A DNA stretch of 64,000 bases from Tipula vernalis (GCA_958295665.1 OY282560.1:27641992-27705991); one strand, 5' to 3'. Positions 1 to 12,449 are shown, counted from the stretch's first letter. Made by a program: numbers and translations. Notes: generated by a model not told the origin, from the sequence alone.

Positions 1-2238
1 TTTTTCTGTCGAATATGTCCATGTAGCAGGTCGTTGTAAAGATTTAATTTTAACAAAATTAATTGTAGCACTTTAGTTATGAAATGTACCGTTATGCCGC
101 TTTACAATGTTTGTTCACTTCCAGATCTCATAGATGATTTGAGCGAGCGTGAAGTGAAAATAATTTATTTTTCTCTGCCTTAAGTTACCCTTGATAATGT
201 CTTGATCTTAGACAACATTTAGCCAACATTTTATTGGCCAAAAATGTTTTTTCTCTATTCCGCCTATTATGCTTGAGATTCTAAGTGTACAACAACTATC
301 AGCCTATTAACTGTAGGCTCAACTTTTTACACATTTTCACAATATTGAACGAAAAATGTCGTCACAAAATGTGATCAGAACTGCCAACCACTGTTTTTTT
401 GCTTACTCATTTGTGTTTTAATGTAAAGCTCATATAAAAGCACAAAATTGTTTTTACTACAAAATTGTAACATTTAAATGTTTAGAAAAGGTATTAGAAT
501 AACATAAACGGTCGAAATCCAATTCCTTTCTTAAAGAGTCAACCGACCCAATTGAATACGATTATCCTTAACAATAATACTACATTTAAATGGAAAAGAA
601 ACGAATTATTATTATTTAGCAAAATTCTTTTGTTAAACATTTTGTTCATCTGGAAGCATAAAACATAAAAAGATATAATGAAAAAAAACCTTAATCCTTT
701 TCCTTAAAACAACAAATACAATTGCTAATCCAATCTTCTTTATATGATCTACGTTTTTACTCGCAGTTTACTATACAGTGAGATTATCTCATAAGTAGAA
801 TGTAGAACGAATAAATTATAAATTCCATAAACTTTTTGTCGTTTTTTTTGCATTTTGCATAATACAGTCGGTGTAAAAAGTTTTCGAACGTCGACAGCTT
901 ACATAAGACCTTAATTTGTGCACTATAATTTTCCACCGACTGTATGTTACCCTTAAATAAGCACCATTCTATCATTTGTTCATCTAAATTCAAAAGTATT
1001 TAAATTTATATTACAGACCAATTAATTTGGGCGTCAACCCAATTTGTGTAATTTGATATAGATCCAGCCCTCCTTAATCATTCTATAATTAAAAATCTTC
1101 AACCATAAAACCGCTTTTGGAGAGTATCAACAAAAATATCAATTAGTAAGTTAAAATGTTCAACAATTTTTTTATTCCTTACCAAATCAAGTTTTTTTAT
1201 GTAAGACGAAAGTTGTTCTTTTATCGATTGTAACATTCTTTCGTGTAAAGGCAAACAAAACGAAAAGTTGATGTGAGATTATTTTTTATATCATTTTTGT
1301 ACGGTTTTAGATTGTAGTGATGTCAGCTTATCAATTAAAAAAACCAAATGTAAAATCGACAGATTCACAGAAGGAGGCTAATCTAAGTTGATTGGTGTAT
1401 AATAAAATAGAAAGTTTCAATGTGTTTCACAAATGCTCGGGGCGGGGCAAAAATGTTCAGTATTATCCTCCTGAGACTCAGCTTTATATTATTTATAGCG
1501 TTTTATTCAGTTTCAATTAAATATATTATAAAAAATCTTTTAATTTAATTTTTTCCGTTCATCATTAATAATTTTTTCATCATTAATTATAAAACAAAAC
1601 AAAATTTATATTTCTTGCTAAGTAGTATTGTAAAAATTTTTTTGCTTTGCCGCCAAGTACGAGTATAAAATACTTAATTAAATTATCGCATTTGATGATG
1701 AAAATCAAAATGAACAAGACGACAACACAATAATAACGGTTTTATTTATAACACTTTAATCCTTTTTCATTCAATAAACTGAAATAAAATATGAACAAAA
1801 CAAAAAAAAACTTTCCCCGACTGTGTTTTGTTTATATATTTTTCATTTTCTCATTAAAAACATTTTTATTGTGTATATACGAACGACGGAAATTTATTCA
1901 AGTCGACGAGAGTGGCATTCATCTAAAAAAAAAAGAAGGATAAAAATGCACTTTATACCTCTACAGCGTTATCATAGTCGCATGGTGGGAGGAAAATTTT
2001 AATTTAATTTTTTCACCCTTTTCTCTATTAATTTTTAAGGATATTTTTGAATCAAACAATTTACAAATTGTTTAAGAAACATTAATAGAGTAAACGACAT
2101 AAAATGATTATCAAGCTCCCAGCTAACTAAATCCGTGCAAATTTGTACACAAAATTTTAAGGACAGTCTAACATTTTGCTTGTAATAAGAACACTTGGCC
2201 ACTCGGTAACAAAAAAGTGCCTTACAAAAGTATAGACG
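1..2238. other. AT-rich spacer without recognisable genes
   Basis: No open frame here resembles a known protein on either strand. The sequence is AT-rich with many A and T homopolymers. The only structured item I could pick out is the 78-bp inverted-repeat element at 865-942, listed separately. Confidence 0.6.
865..942. repeat. 78-bp Tc1/mariner-like micro-MITE with TA flanks
   Basis: The segment starts CAGTCGGTG and ends CACCGACTG, a perfect 9-bp inverted repeat extended imperfectly inward (GGTGTAAAAAG against GGTGGAAAAT). It is flanked on both sides by TA (863-864 and 943-944), the target duplication made by Tc1/mariner transposases. At 78 bp it can only be a deletion derivative with no coding capacity. 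The family assignment is inference from the TA flanks and the CAGT-type terminus. Confidence 0.6.
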
Positions 2239-2362
2239 CTGTTCTGTAGCTCAGGTATCACACTCCAAAATTTTAATTGATAGAACACGCTTGATGTATG
2301 GTGCTATAATTTGATTCCCATTAGAATATTAACAATTACAATTAGAATGTGGATTTGTCACT
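2239..2362. repeat. Partial copy of the palindromic MITE seen complete at 8083
   Basis: The segment GTTCTGTAGCTCAGGTA followed by ACACGCTTGATGTATGG and TTAGAATGT matches, in reverse orientation, the 159-bp element at 8083-8241. Only one terminus is clear, so this copy is truncated or diverged at its right end. It shows the element is a dispersed family. Confidence 0.7.
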
Positions 2363-2412
2363 TAATAAAACACTTTTTAATTCACGCTTTAATTTATTTT
2401 TGAGACAAAAAA

Positions 2413-2680
2413 AAATCCAAGATGGCGGATTTCTCCAATCAACTTTTTTTTTGCTTTCTAATTACTGAACTTTTAAAATGTTTGACTTTGTGACCTTTGT
2501 TTGACCTTTGGTCTTTGATCTAAATTTGTTTTTGATTTCCAATGTTTGAAATTGAATATTTTAAATGTAAATTTTTAATTTTTTTGAGGATGACGTCATC
2601 AGTATAAACGTCTACGTCATCAAATCAGAGGTTTTTAACATTAACTTCCTCCTTTCCCAATCCGCCATCTTGGATTTTAG
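2413..2680. repeat. Inverted-repeat element with ends containing AAGATGGCGG
   Basis: An 18-bp perfect inverted repeat, AATCCAAGATGGCGGATT on the left and AATCCGCCATCTTGGATT on the right, encloses about 230 bp. The interior contains TGACGTCATCA and a second ACGTCATCA, plus a short TGACCTTTG repeat. No coding capacity. It looks like a small nonautonomous DNA element; the terminal motif also resembles a YY1-type binding site, which is only inference. Confidence 0.55.
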
Positions 2681-2823
2681 CTGCTACCTCTATTTGTAAG
2701 ATACTAGAATACTAGTACCTGTTAAAATTCATTCTGGACAGTACTAATATTTTGATGACATTCACGTTGACGCGAAATTCCTACCCGGGTGTTTTATTTC
2801 ATAAAAATTTACATCGCAAAATA

Positions 2824-5800
2824 TTTTTTTTTCCAAACGGGTGGGTGTATGCAGCCCAGAACATTGCGACCATTGAGGCCTATTGTGCATCCTTAGAGAT
2901 TCCTACGTGAACTGTAGAATTATATCTTTGATAAACGCCGCTACCTGATGCATATCCAGTGGGTCGGCGTTAAGCCACTGGATTATATACGCATTGAGTA
3001 ACTTTAATCTTTTTAGGATGATAGCATCGCATGTGAATAATAGGTGTTCCGACTTCTCCTTACCGCAGTCGCAGAATCTGAACTGGTCCATAAGTGACCT
3101 TCCCATTTTATGTATATGGCCGTTAAAAGGGCCGTGCCCTATTAAAAACCAGGTAAGGGATATTAGGGATTGGCGGTCCATCCTCGGTGCCTCTTCCAGA
3201 CGTATAATATTATAACTGAATAATTTCTTGGCCTGTCTCATCCCAATGGAGGACTCCCAGACTAATTTCATATAGTTTTGCTCCCATTCCCTTATACCAT
3301 CTGCCAAATGGGTTTTGGAAAAAGCAATACTAGGACTGGGACCCAGGAAATCTCGGCTTGCTCCCATTTTTGCACATCGATCTGCTGCCTCATTTCCTCT
3401 AATGGTGGAGTGGCCAAGAGACCACAAAAGTGTGACTTTATTTACTTTACCCAGTTATAATAAATTACAGTAGCAGCTCCAGATCGAATTGAACGCTGAA
3501 GCTCCTAAGGCTAGCAGAGCGGCCTGGCTATCCGAGATTATATAGAACTCGGTCTTCTTATATTTCTTTTTGAGACATTGAAGGACACATACCACAATAG
3601 CAAAGGTCCCTGCCTGAAAAGCTGTGGAGGTGCTACCCAGTGAATAGCTCTAGGTCGGGCCCGACTATCCCTGCACCGGTACCCCTGTCTGTTTTCGACC
3701 CATCCGTATACCATACAGAAGCATGGCGAGGGAGGGAGGAAATAATATTCTCTACCAGTGCCCTATCCGGCAAACTAATATTAAAATTTCTCCGACAGTC
3801 TATTGTCCTTATAATCAAATCCGATAGTTGGATCAATTCTTCCTTAAAGTTTAATTTATATAGGATACTGTTGTGTCCTGGCCTTACAATTTTAATTTTG
3901 GCTATTACTCTTAGGCTCAGACCTCTTGAACCGGCTACTTCTTTAACGTGTAGGTGCAGTGGTGAGAGCCCCAGTATTCTCTCAAGGGCAGCTGTTGGAC
4001 AAGTCCCCATTGCTCCAGTTGCACCCACACAGATTAACCTCTGGATTTTATCGAGTATTCTCCGTGCACCAGCCTGCTCCGTCTTTGGCCACCACAGAAA
4101 CGCCGCGTAAGAGACCATAGGTCTAATGACGGCTCGGTAGAGCCAAACCAACATTTGTGGGCTCAGTCCCCACGTTTTGCCTATCATTATATGGCAAGTG
4201 AATTAGGCCTTATTCGCCTTGTTTGTGATATGATTTAAGTGGGGATTCCATGTCAATTTCTGATCAAGTACGACATCCAGATGTTTAACCTCCGTTGACA
4301 GTTGGAGAGTTACTCCCCCAGGGCTATTGGCGGGAGGCCAATTTCCTCCGGTTAGTAAAGAGAGTGCAGTTGACCTTGTTGGGGTTTACCGTAAGGCCCA
4401 CCTCTGTGCACTAATAATTTACTACCTCTAGAGCTTGTTGCATCCTTTCTCCTACTGTATTTACGAATCTGCCCCTAACCATCAAGACTAGGCATCCGCA
4501 TAGGTAATGTTCGAGAAGTCTAAATTTCTCAGTCTGGTAAGTAATTGATCCATCACAATCAGCCACAATAAGGAAGAGAGAACACCTCCCTGGGGGCAAC
4601 CCCTGGTGGCCGCTATGGTGATGGTTTTGTCTCCAAAATAGGCCGTAATCCTCCTATTTTCCAGCATGTTTATAATCCACCTTACGGGCCTAGAGTCCAG
4701 AGAGTATATTTGGAGAGTGTTGGATCTAATACAAAGTTCCAGAATTTTCTCCATTGTTTTCAGTAAAAATGATGTGAGGCTAATAGGTCTATAAGACCTA
4801 ATTTCCTCTGAAGATCTTTTTCCCGCTTTTTGGGATAAAAATCACCCGAACCTCCCTCCAGCATTTTGGAACATATTCCAAGTTGTAACTGGCTCTGAAG
4901 AGTGTTGTAAGATAAGGCAGCAAAGTCTGCAGTCCTTGCTGTAGAAAGGCGGGGTATACACAGTCCCCTCCCGGTGATTTGAAAGGGCCCAAAGATTTGA
5001 CTACCCAGCCTATCCGTTCCGGCGTAAAAAACTGCCTCGAGAACTCGTGAGCCCCCTTTGGGACCAGATACGGATGTACGCTACTTGCGTTGGATTCTTC
5101 CTGATCCCTCAGTACTACACAATTTGGGAAGTGACCTCTCACTAGACATTCCAGAGTCTCCTTCCTGGTTGTGATTGTCTCTCCACTTGGTTTCTTAACA
5201 GATCCCAAGGGATTCCTGTGCTCTAAGGAGAGTACCTTCTGAAGTTGACACGCCATAGGTAGTTGGTCTATTTTCTTACAGAAGTCTCTCCAGCTGAGTC
5301 TTTTTCTCTGCCTAAGAGCTATGTTGTATTGGGTAAGGGAATTCCGATAGGTAGTCCAATCGCTCGTCCTCTTAGCCCTATTAAAAAGTTAACGGACATT
5401 CCGTTTCATGTTTTCCAAGTTTTGGTTCCACCAAGGAACATCCCTTGTGCCTTTAATATGCACCAGGGGTGAGCTTGAGTGGTAGGCATTAATTATTGCC
5501 TCTGTAACGTCATTTGCAACTCTGTTGAGGTCACCGACAGAGTTTATCGTGGTCTGTAGACCAGCTAAGTTATCCGAAAGTTTGTCGTTATAGACCGACC
5601 AGTTGGTGCGTTTTGGTATCCTTACCATCAACTCTTGTCTCAAAGGGAGATCTGAGAGGGACGCTTCCTTGGACACTTGTCAGTCGAGAATTGCACTGGA
5701 GGTACCCATGTCAGACAGGGTAAGATCCAGTACCTCTCTCCTAACTGCATTCACAAGGGTCGCATCACTCCCTTTAAAGTTGTTACTAAGAGAGAATTAA

Positions 5801-5965
5801 AAAAGTTGCTCACCTCTTAAATTGGTGTTGCTGCTTCCCCAGACTACGTGGTGTGCATTAGCGTCACAACCAATGACGAATTTTTGGTGATGTATCGTGC
5901 AAATATGCACGAAGCTCTGTATCAGTATTCTTCTTTCGGCGGCTGGTAGTTCATCAGTCTGTAAT
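2824..5965 (-). mobile_element. 5'-truncated I-superfamily non-LTR retrotransposon
   Basis: Reading on the minus strand, the order is C-terminal part of the endonuclease, reverse transcriptase, RNase H, then a Cys-rich tail, and finally an A-run (the T-run at 2824-2832 on the plus strand) as 3' end. RNase H after RT is typical of the I, LOA and Outcast groups. The element begins inside the endonuclease near 5965, a usual 5' truncation from incomplete target-primed reverse transcription. It abuts a BEL/Pao fragment. No convincing target-site duplication was found. Confidence 0.85.
2903..5965 (-). pseudogene. Endonuclease-RT-RNase H polyprotein remnant (ORF2)
   Basis: The frame is broken many times. 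Endonuclease C-terminus near 5825-5900 shows VIGCDANAHHVVWGSSN, with CDANAH and WGSS typical of AP-endonucleases of this group; VRREVLDLTLS follows near 5720. A linker with DVPWWNQNLENMKRNVR lies at 5389-5440. RT blocks: FKSPGGDCVYPAFLQ near 4980, GCPQGGVLSSLLWLIVMDQ near 4560, then the catalytic box, which reads YADA and hits a stop; a frameshift sits exactly there (about 4490) and the frame resumes at LVLMVRG. The thumb and the RNase H start YTDGSKTDRGTGAG at 3633-4187. RNase H ends with GHSTIRGNEAADRCAK near 3410, followed by CDCGKEKSEHLLFTC, a CCHC-like tail. Non-functional. Confidence 0.85.
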
Positions 5966-5984
5966 TAGATAGCTATTTAGCAAA

Positions 5985-8010
5985 ACTCGAAAACTTTTGG
6001 ATATTTTCTTCCAATACACCAGGTTCGAGGATTTCAGATTGTAACAATTGTACCTTCCTTTCCACAGGCTGCGTTTTGCTCTCTTCAGTCGTATCATTAC
6101 TATTTTTATACTGTTGAGGCCAGTAAATTGAAATGGCGTTACCTTTCTGGTTCTATTCCCTCGATGGACAATCTGCAGGATTCTCTTCAGACTTAACTAA
6201 GACTTTTGTCTTAGATAATAATAATATTCGGTAATATTTTCTCTAGAAGATTTTGTTATCTTATCTGCTCCAGAATTTGGATATTCATTCATAAACTCCT
6301 GTCGTACATATAAGCAAACTCTTCGTTCTTTGCGAATTTTCTTTCCATCGAACGCATTCTTTGTATTGCCACACCAAGAGACCAAAAATCATAGGTGAGT
6401 TTTTGGATGGCAGTCATACTATTATGCAGCCTTTTTGATCCTTCGTCTTGGTCTCTTTAAAGTGAGACTCTGGTTTTAGTTCTAATGTCTTAAATATCCC
6501 AAAATCGTTATAATAATTTATTTAAATTACTAACTACCTCTGGACTGATGGTAGTGGAAAACGAATGAATTGGAATATTGTTTTCAAATTTACCAGCAAT
6601 TACCCACCCGAAGACGGTTTTCTGCATGGTGAATCTTGTTTGATTTCCTAACATTTTCTCCTTCTCCAACAACTCAAACAAATAATCTGATCCGAAGAGA
6701 GACATATCCAATGGCGTAAATGTAGTGGGTGGTTGTTTACTCGCTAGCTTCGGTAATATTAACGCCTCAATTTGAAGACACGGCGTTTGTGTTAATGCTG
6801 GGAATGACGGTTAGATACACGATTTCGATTTGTAGAGGCTGATCTCCAATTCCAGATACTAAAAATTTCACATTTCGTCGAATCACATTAGTCTCTGCAT
6901 ACAACTTTCAGTAATAAATTATCTCCGTGATCCAGAGTCCAGCAGTATACGGCATTATTGTTTGCTGTTGTGCCCATCTAAAACGTTCATTAAGGCCGTA
7001 GGTCACAGCTCTGCTCCCATTCTCGATGCGTTGTAACAATTTGTGTATGTTGACAGAACTGTTCTAACAATAACCATCTGGAGCGTCCTCATGCAGTAGA
7101 CTATGATACTTCCTGCTACATAATCTGCATCTAAACTTCGACTGGCCCTGATGGACGTTATGATTGCCGTTAAAGCAATTGAAACACAGATAAGATTTCT
7201 TCAAAAAATCCTATTATAATGGACATAATGAACATATGTACATTAGATGAGGAACTAACATGACTTTTCACTGAATTAAATTTACGTGTTCCTCGTTGTG
7301 GATTCGGTCGCTTAGCCGTCGTTCTCAATGATTCTAAGGTATCGATTTTTTTACCTAAGAATTCAAAGAATTGCTGCAAAGTAGGGAATTCAAATTCTGT
7401 CTGATGTCTGTCATCGGAAGTATCTAACAACTTCCTAATATTTGGCTAGTTGCTATTGATAAACCGGGCTGACTCATGAAGGTTTTAATAAATGCATAAT
7501 ACTGTTTGCCTTTTTCGATCGTACCGCTCTTTTAACTTTGCTAGAACCTCTATATAGTTGGCGCCTTTCAGATATTAACTTTTGTGATGCTGTTAAATTG
7601 CCATTGTCATGAATAGAGGAACAGAATAGGCCGTAAAACGACTGCCACTCAGTACAATCACCGTAATAATTGGGAACGGTAATTTTTGGTAGTATTACCT
7701 CAGCTCGGCTACTTGCTCCATGTGCATCATTCATTGGATCACTTAATTTAACATTTCCGCTAGCCTTGTTTCTAAGTCCTATGTATGCTTAATCCTACGA
7801 CCACCTTATAATAATTGTATTCTAAAGTAGCATGCAATTCTTCAACATCCATCATTTGGGTTCGTAGGCGAGCGACGTTTGTTAATCTTGCTTTAATATC
7901 TTCTGGGGTTGTGTTGTCATCTAATTCGTTGTCGACGTAGTTTATAAGACGCATTATTGGCCCTATAATGTAAGCTCGACGCTTCTTAATTCCTTTAAGC
8001 TCGGCCATAT
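5985..8010 (-). pseudogene. BEL/Pao retrotransposon: gag and start of pol, broken
   Basis: Read on the minus strand, gag starts at Met 8006 with MAELKGIKKRRAYIIGPIMR, the usual N-terminus of Pao-type gag. It continues with LPKITVPNYYGDCTEWQSFY (7474-7700), the conserved gag core of BEL/Pao (DUF1759 type). A linker and zinc-knuckle region follow in several frames. The protease-RT junction shows QKTVFGWVIAGKF at 6600, diagnostic of Pao pol. Sequence resembling the block just before the RT palm is seen at 6360-6500. It ends near 5985 against the non-LTR element, so most of RT, RNase H and integrase are missing. Frameshifts and stops throughout. LTRs were not identified; a MITE lies just upstream of gag at 8083. 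Confidence 0.8.
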
Positions 8011-8082
8011 CTTACCACTGTTTCACTGTTTTTACACTTGTTTGGTGTGTGTTTCCGACTTGATCCGGCTCGAAGGACTAAT

Positions 8083-8241
8083 AATGTTCTGTATCTTAGG
8101 TACCACAATCCAAAATTTGAATTAACAAAACACGCTTGCATCGTACGTGCAATAATCTACATTCTAATTGGAATTGTTAATAAATTATTGCACCATACAT
8201 CAAGCGTGTTGATTGTCAGGTAGCTGAGTTACAGAACATTA
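8083..8241. repeat. 159-bp palindromic MITE
   Basis: Left end AATGTTCTGTATCTTAGGTA pairs with right end TAGCTGAGTTACAGAACATT, and the pairing continues inward, so much of the element can form a hairpin. AACACGCTTG occurs in each arm in opposite orientation. A second, partial copy is at 2239-2362. No coding capacity. It lies just upstream of the BEL/Pao gag start, in what could be the element's leader or LTR. Confidence 0.75.
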
Positions 8242-8559
8242 CTGATGTTAGGTTTAGAAAAAAATTGTACAGCAGACAACCCAATTGGTAATTCAACTTC
8301 AACATAAATCTGATGGTACATTTACAGTAATAAATAACATTTATAAAGTAATTTGTATTTTATATAATTTTAACAGATGCATTACGAAGAACCCAAGTTT
8401 CTCCGGGCACATCCTGGTTTTTCAAGCTTCTGTGGGCGTCCAGGAAATTAATTGTCTTGTTCAATTTCAACATAATTTAAGTATTTCATCTACAAAATCG
8501 AACACCAGCCCAAATGGTATGGCCCAAAAATTTCTTCAATACGCGATTTAATCTACTTT

Positions 8560-9135
8560 AGATTAGGAACATTCACAAAATCGGCTTAACGTCTCAGGTA
8601 TAAAATTTCAGTAAAATCCATCAACAAATGTACTTGTTCCGTTTGATGCTAGAGACTGAGAAGATAGTCTGAACCAGCTTAGTAATTTTTGATTTACTTT
8701 GGCCAAAAAATATTACTGGCAGTGTTTCGCAATATTTCTTGAATTTGGGCTTCGGTCTAATTAAGAAATCCGACCACAGGCGATAACGCCGAAAAAATTC
8801 TTCAGAGTGTGAATAATTCCATTTTATATCAGGAACTCTTTATAGAATTGGCTTAATAACTACGATACAAAATTTCACTAAAATCCATTGACTAACGTGC
8901 ATATTCCACTCGGTGCTGGTAATGTAGTAAAGGCCTGGGATTGGTTATGTAAGAGGCAATTTTATTTTTTTGATTTATGGTTTGTACTTATGGACCATAG
9001 TATCATTAGTAGTCTTTCCAATATTTATTGAATTCTGGCCATGTTTTATTTCAGAAATCCCATCCCTGCCCCAAATGGAACTTCTGTGATTATGCACCAA
9101 TTCCATTCAAATTTGGTATCTGACTTAAGCAACAT
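8560..9135. repeat. Degenerate tandem repeat, period about 265 bp
   Basis: Two diverged units follow each other. Shared landmarks in order: GGAAC, a block like ATTGGCTTAA, ATACAAAATTTCA-TAAAATCCA, TGTTCCG-TTGATGCTAG against TATTCCACTCGGTGCTGG, GATTTA, CAATATTT-TTGAAT-TGG, and AAATCC. Unit starts are near 8563 and 8828. A start of a third unit (AAATGGAACTTCTGTG) and the sequence before 8560 suggest further, more decayed units. No gene inside. Confidence 0.6.
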
Positions 9136-10009
9136 ATTTAATGATCAATTAATTAGTTGCAACATACCCAAATGATGAATTAAAATGATTTTTGGAAGAG
9201 TGCAGTGGCCAAATACATAACACATTTCGAGACTTAATATCTTTTCTGATATTTTAAGTCGAATTATTCTGATTTTCCAAACTTTTTCAGGCTTTCTCCG
9301 GGCTTAGTCTTTTTTGACCAGTTCAATCTAATATTTACAATTGTTTTCTAACACAAGACAATGGAATTGCGGGAATTGTTAATGAAGTATCCACTCCAAA
9401 TTCTACTTCGGTTTTTGACACAAGCATTAAAATGATGTAAAATTTTATTACATCAGCATAAGGTTACAAAATATGAAACACATTATGTATCGGGCTTGAT
9501 ATGTATATTCAGTGTCGGACATGGCTAAGACGCACCTCGTTGGTACTTTGTTGGGAAGGGTAAGAGTATGCAATCGGTTTGTTTATTTTTTTGTTATTGT
9601 GATAGTATCGTCACCAGTTTGAAGGGGTAGCTAGCTATTCATAGTGAGGAACGGATGAGGTTGGTTAGAGCTTGCATCAGATTATATTTGTTTTCGACTA
9701 AGAATATTGTAGGGTTTCCGTTTCTCGAAACCCTAGTTGATCTAATGTTCCCCGGATTGCAAATGTTTTGGCAGTTCTGTAGTGTTACATGTTTGGAATT
9801 TTGATCAGTTTTGGATGACTTTACTGAAATAAAGAGGTTATTTTACTTCGGTCTAAAAGGACCAAAGTATTCAAATCATGTTAAAAATGATTGTAAATTT
9901 TATCGGTTTAAAACCATTTTTCTCGCTTATCCGATTTGTTTTTTATTTCGATCCGGTATACCTGCCACAACAGTTGACTCAAAACGATACATGCAGTTTT
10001 CGAACCATA
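9136..10009. other. Spacer, nothing recognised
   Basis: I see no protein similarity, RNA gene or clear repeat. Short frames present do not resemble any family and are flanked by repeats. Confidence 0.5.
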
Positions 10010-10370
10010 TTGGTTTAGGCATTTAGCTTGAGGTTCAGTTCCGGTTTTGTTTGGAGATAGTTGTGGGGGAAACTGGAAATTAGTTTCCATTCTACCATGT
10101 TGATTTGGGGATTGAATGAGCATTGAGATTGGGGTTAAGTTCGGTTGAGTTGGAGTTCATTCAGCCGTTTAGTCGGGGATTTATTTGGGGATTTTGTTGA
10201 GATTTTAGATGGAAGCTACCTTGACTTGTTCTGAGTTGGGTTCATGTGAATGTGATTGTTCAGAACGATGGAGTTTAATTCGGGATTTATTTGAGGGGTT
10301 GAGTCAGGGATTGAGATTGAGTTAAGTGGTTTAGTTAGAGATTCAATTGGAAGTTGAAATAATTTTAAGG
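10010..10370. repeat. Degenerate GGGGATT / GGTTGAGTT minisatellite
   Basis: The plus strand is G/T-rich with repeated motifs such as TTGGGGATT, GGGATTTATTTG, GTTGAGTT and GGTTTAGTT at irregular 12-20 bp spacing. It is the same sequence type, in the opposite orientation, as the C/A-rich array at 12450-13085. Confidence 0.6.
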
Positions 10371-11519
10371 ACCGAAGTTTCAGCCCCTTATATTTTTATG
10401 TATTGAATTGCGCAAACTTAAGCAAGAGCCACCCTTCAAAAAAGAAATAAAGTCATTTCGGGGCCAGGTATGGAATTTTGCCAAACGAGTCGTTCAGTTG
10501 GACCGGTACGGCATTCACTTCATTGCCATGGATTTGGTCACTTTGAATGAGGCATCATAATCCAAAACTTCATAAGCTAATAAACAAAATTGAAAACCAA
10601 AATCCATTATAATCACATATCAAGTAGCGCAAACAAATTTATTCGGCTGTACACAAATCGTGATAACATGCATAAATTCAATTATGATTGTTATCTATGT
10701 ACAAAACAATAACAACATAAAACTGTCAATTCCAAATAAAATCATCAAATGATAATTTACATACAAAACGGGGTGCGTACACAGCAGCTTGTTTTATGTT
10801 TGTTGTATGTAATCTGTAATAAGCTGTCAAATTTAACATCGATTGAACAAAAAAAAAATTCAAAATCATTACATTTGTTACATATGCGTCTGTATGAGTG
10901 TAGAAAAAACCATATTCTGTGATTGGCTGCGACAATGAAAATTTTAACGAGAAACTCAATATAAATCCTGCTTTTAATTAGGGTAACTGTAAAACTTTGA
11001 AACAAAACTTTTCCGAAACTTTGTTGTGCTTTTCTATTTGTTTGGGACTTATTTTGTGTAGGTCCGGTATACGGACATAAATATTTTGCACTTTGAAACA
11101 AAAGTAAAATTTTTTTTGTTCGTTTGTTCAACAATTTGGGTTCTGTTTTATTATTCGTCGCTTACAGTTTTAATAGGTTTGGATAAAATGAGATTTTCGC
11201 GCGTAAAATATTGGTATATGTCCAATTTAATGAGTTTTCCGAGAAGTCGTAAAAATTCTATTGTTATGTTTGTACAGTTGTTATATTTTTGTCATATCAG
11301 ATTGAGATGTGATGTTGCGCGAATTTTGACTTCTTATACAGCAGGCAAACACATTATGGTTAAACGAGTAAATTTATCGCTACATAAAGATACATAATTG
11401 CTTGATTTAAGTCGCTATACTACGTCCTTACAAAAAAAAGGAACGGGACTGTATTGATTTATATCTTGCCTTGTAGGCTTGGTTGGTGAGGACTGTGGAT
11501 TTTAAGACAACCCCAGTCT
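10371..11519. other. Spacer, nothing recognised
   Basis: Two overlapping open frames on opposite strands (10757-11134 minus, 11086-11397 plus, up to 125 codons) have no features of a known family, no splice context and AT-driven composition; I do not regard them as genes. Confidence 0.5.
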
Positions 11520-11751
11520 TTGAGATATACGCCAATCAGCCAATCTCTCGGATTCCTGCTATTTCATATAATGGAGAACAACATCCTTGTTTCAGTCGAA
11601 GTTCATCCGTCGATTTGTTAATTTTCAAAAAATGTTTGCAAGTTCTTAAAACTTAGTTTTGTCTAAAATCTCAAATTTGTCAAAAAAACTTCACTGTGTA
11701 CACTCGCATAAATTGCTGTCCAAATAAAGGATCCAAAAACTTCACACCGAT
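11520..11751. repeat. Partial copy of the 943-bp foldback element
   Basis: GCCAATCTCT, TGCTATTT, GAGAACAAC-TCCTTGTTTC, TTGTTAATTTTCAAAA, ACACTCGCATAAA and the terminal CCAAAAACTTCACACCG occur here in the same order as in the right half of the palindrome at 50652-51594. About 230 bp here correspond to about 370 bp there, so this copy has internal deletions and lacks the left arm. Confidence 0.75.
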
Positions 11752-12449
11752 AAGACGAACTTTAATAATGTGACGTTTGTCTCGATTACGTAATGCTAAT
11801 TTCTTAAGAAGCTTGGTGTGATCGTGCTCCCGGTTCTCGCTGTGCGACTTGGTCAGCTGGCAGCAAAGATTTGATATGCCATAATTAGCTTTTGATTGTT
11901 TATATTGGATGTCGAGTTCAAGAATGAAACGACTGATGATCAACTTTTGTCATGTTCTTTTCAATACACTCCTCTAAAAATTGTTCGATTTTTTTGCGGT
12001 TGGGTTTTTCTTTGCGTAATACATAAATCGTGTACTTGAAATGTTGAACGTTTTGTATAATCCTTCTGTCATACTTAAGTATGAAAACCTACTTCTATTA
12101 TTTGATCGGCCACAAAAAAGCCGTAGTAAGTGTGAACGGTGATCTGATAGAATCTCGAAACATTCGAATTTAGAAAGAGTTGTGGAATAACGCTGAGGGG
12201 CTAAATTCTGATGACATTCGAAATATAACAGTTGACATTATTGAACGAAACGCTCTATAGATCAATCAGTCCAACGAACTGAATGGCACAATAAATTCTC
12301 TGAATTTCGCGATAGCTGCCCTGCCCTAATTTCTGTCGATTATTGTGCTACTAAATCTTATTGACGCGCTTGATGAGAGCTTCCAACGCTTTTTAACAAA
12401 ACGGCGGTGGTGGAAATGTTTTACGTCTACAAATATAGCTATAAGTTCC
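11752..12449. other. Spacer, nothing recognised
   Basis: No gene or repeat recognised. A short minus-strand frame at 11680-11943 runs into the foldback copy and is not a gene candidate. Confidence 0.5.

Noticed and set aside
2814..5985. GCAAAA at 2816-2821 and 5980-5985 as a target duplication of the first non-LTR element
   Set aside because: Six A-rich bases near an A-tail are likely by chance and the 5' boundary is not sharp.
10757..11397. Overlapping 125- and 103-codon frames on opposite strands
   Set aside because: No family similarity, no splice or regulatory context, composition as in surrounding AT-rich DNA.
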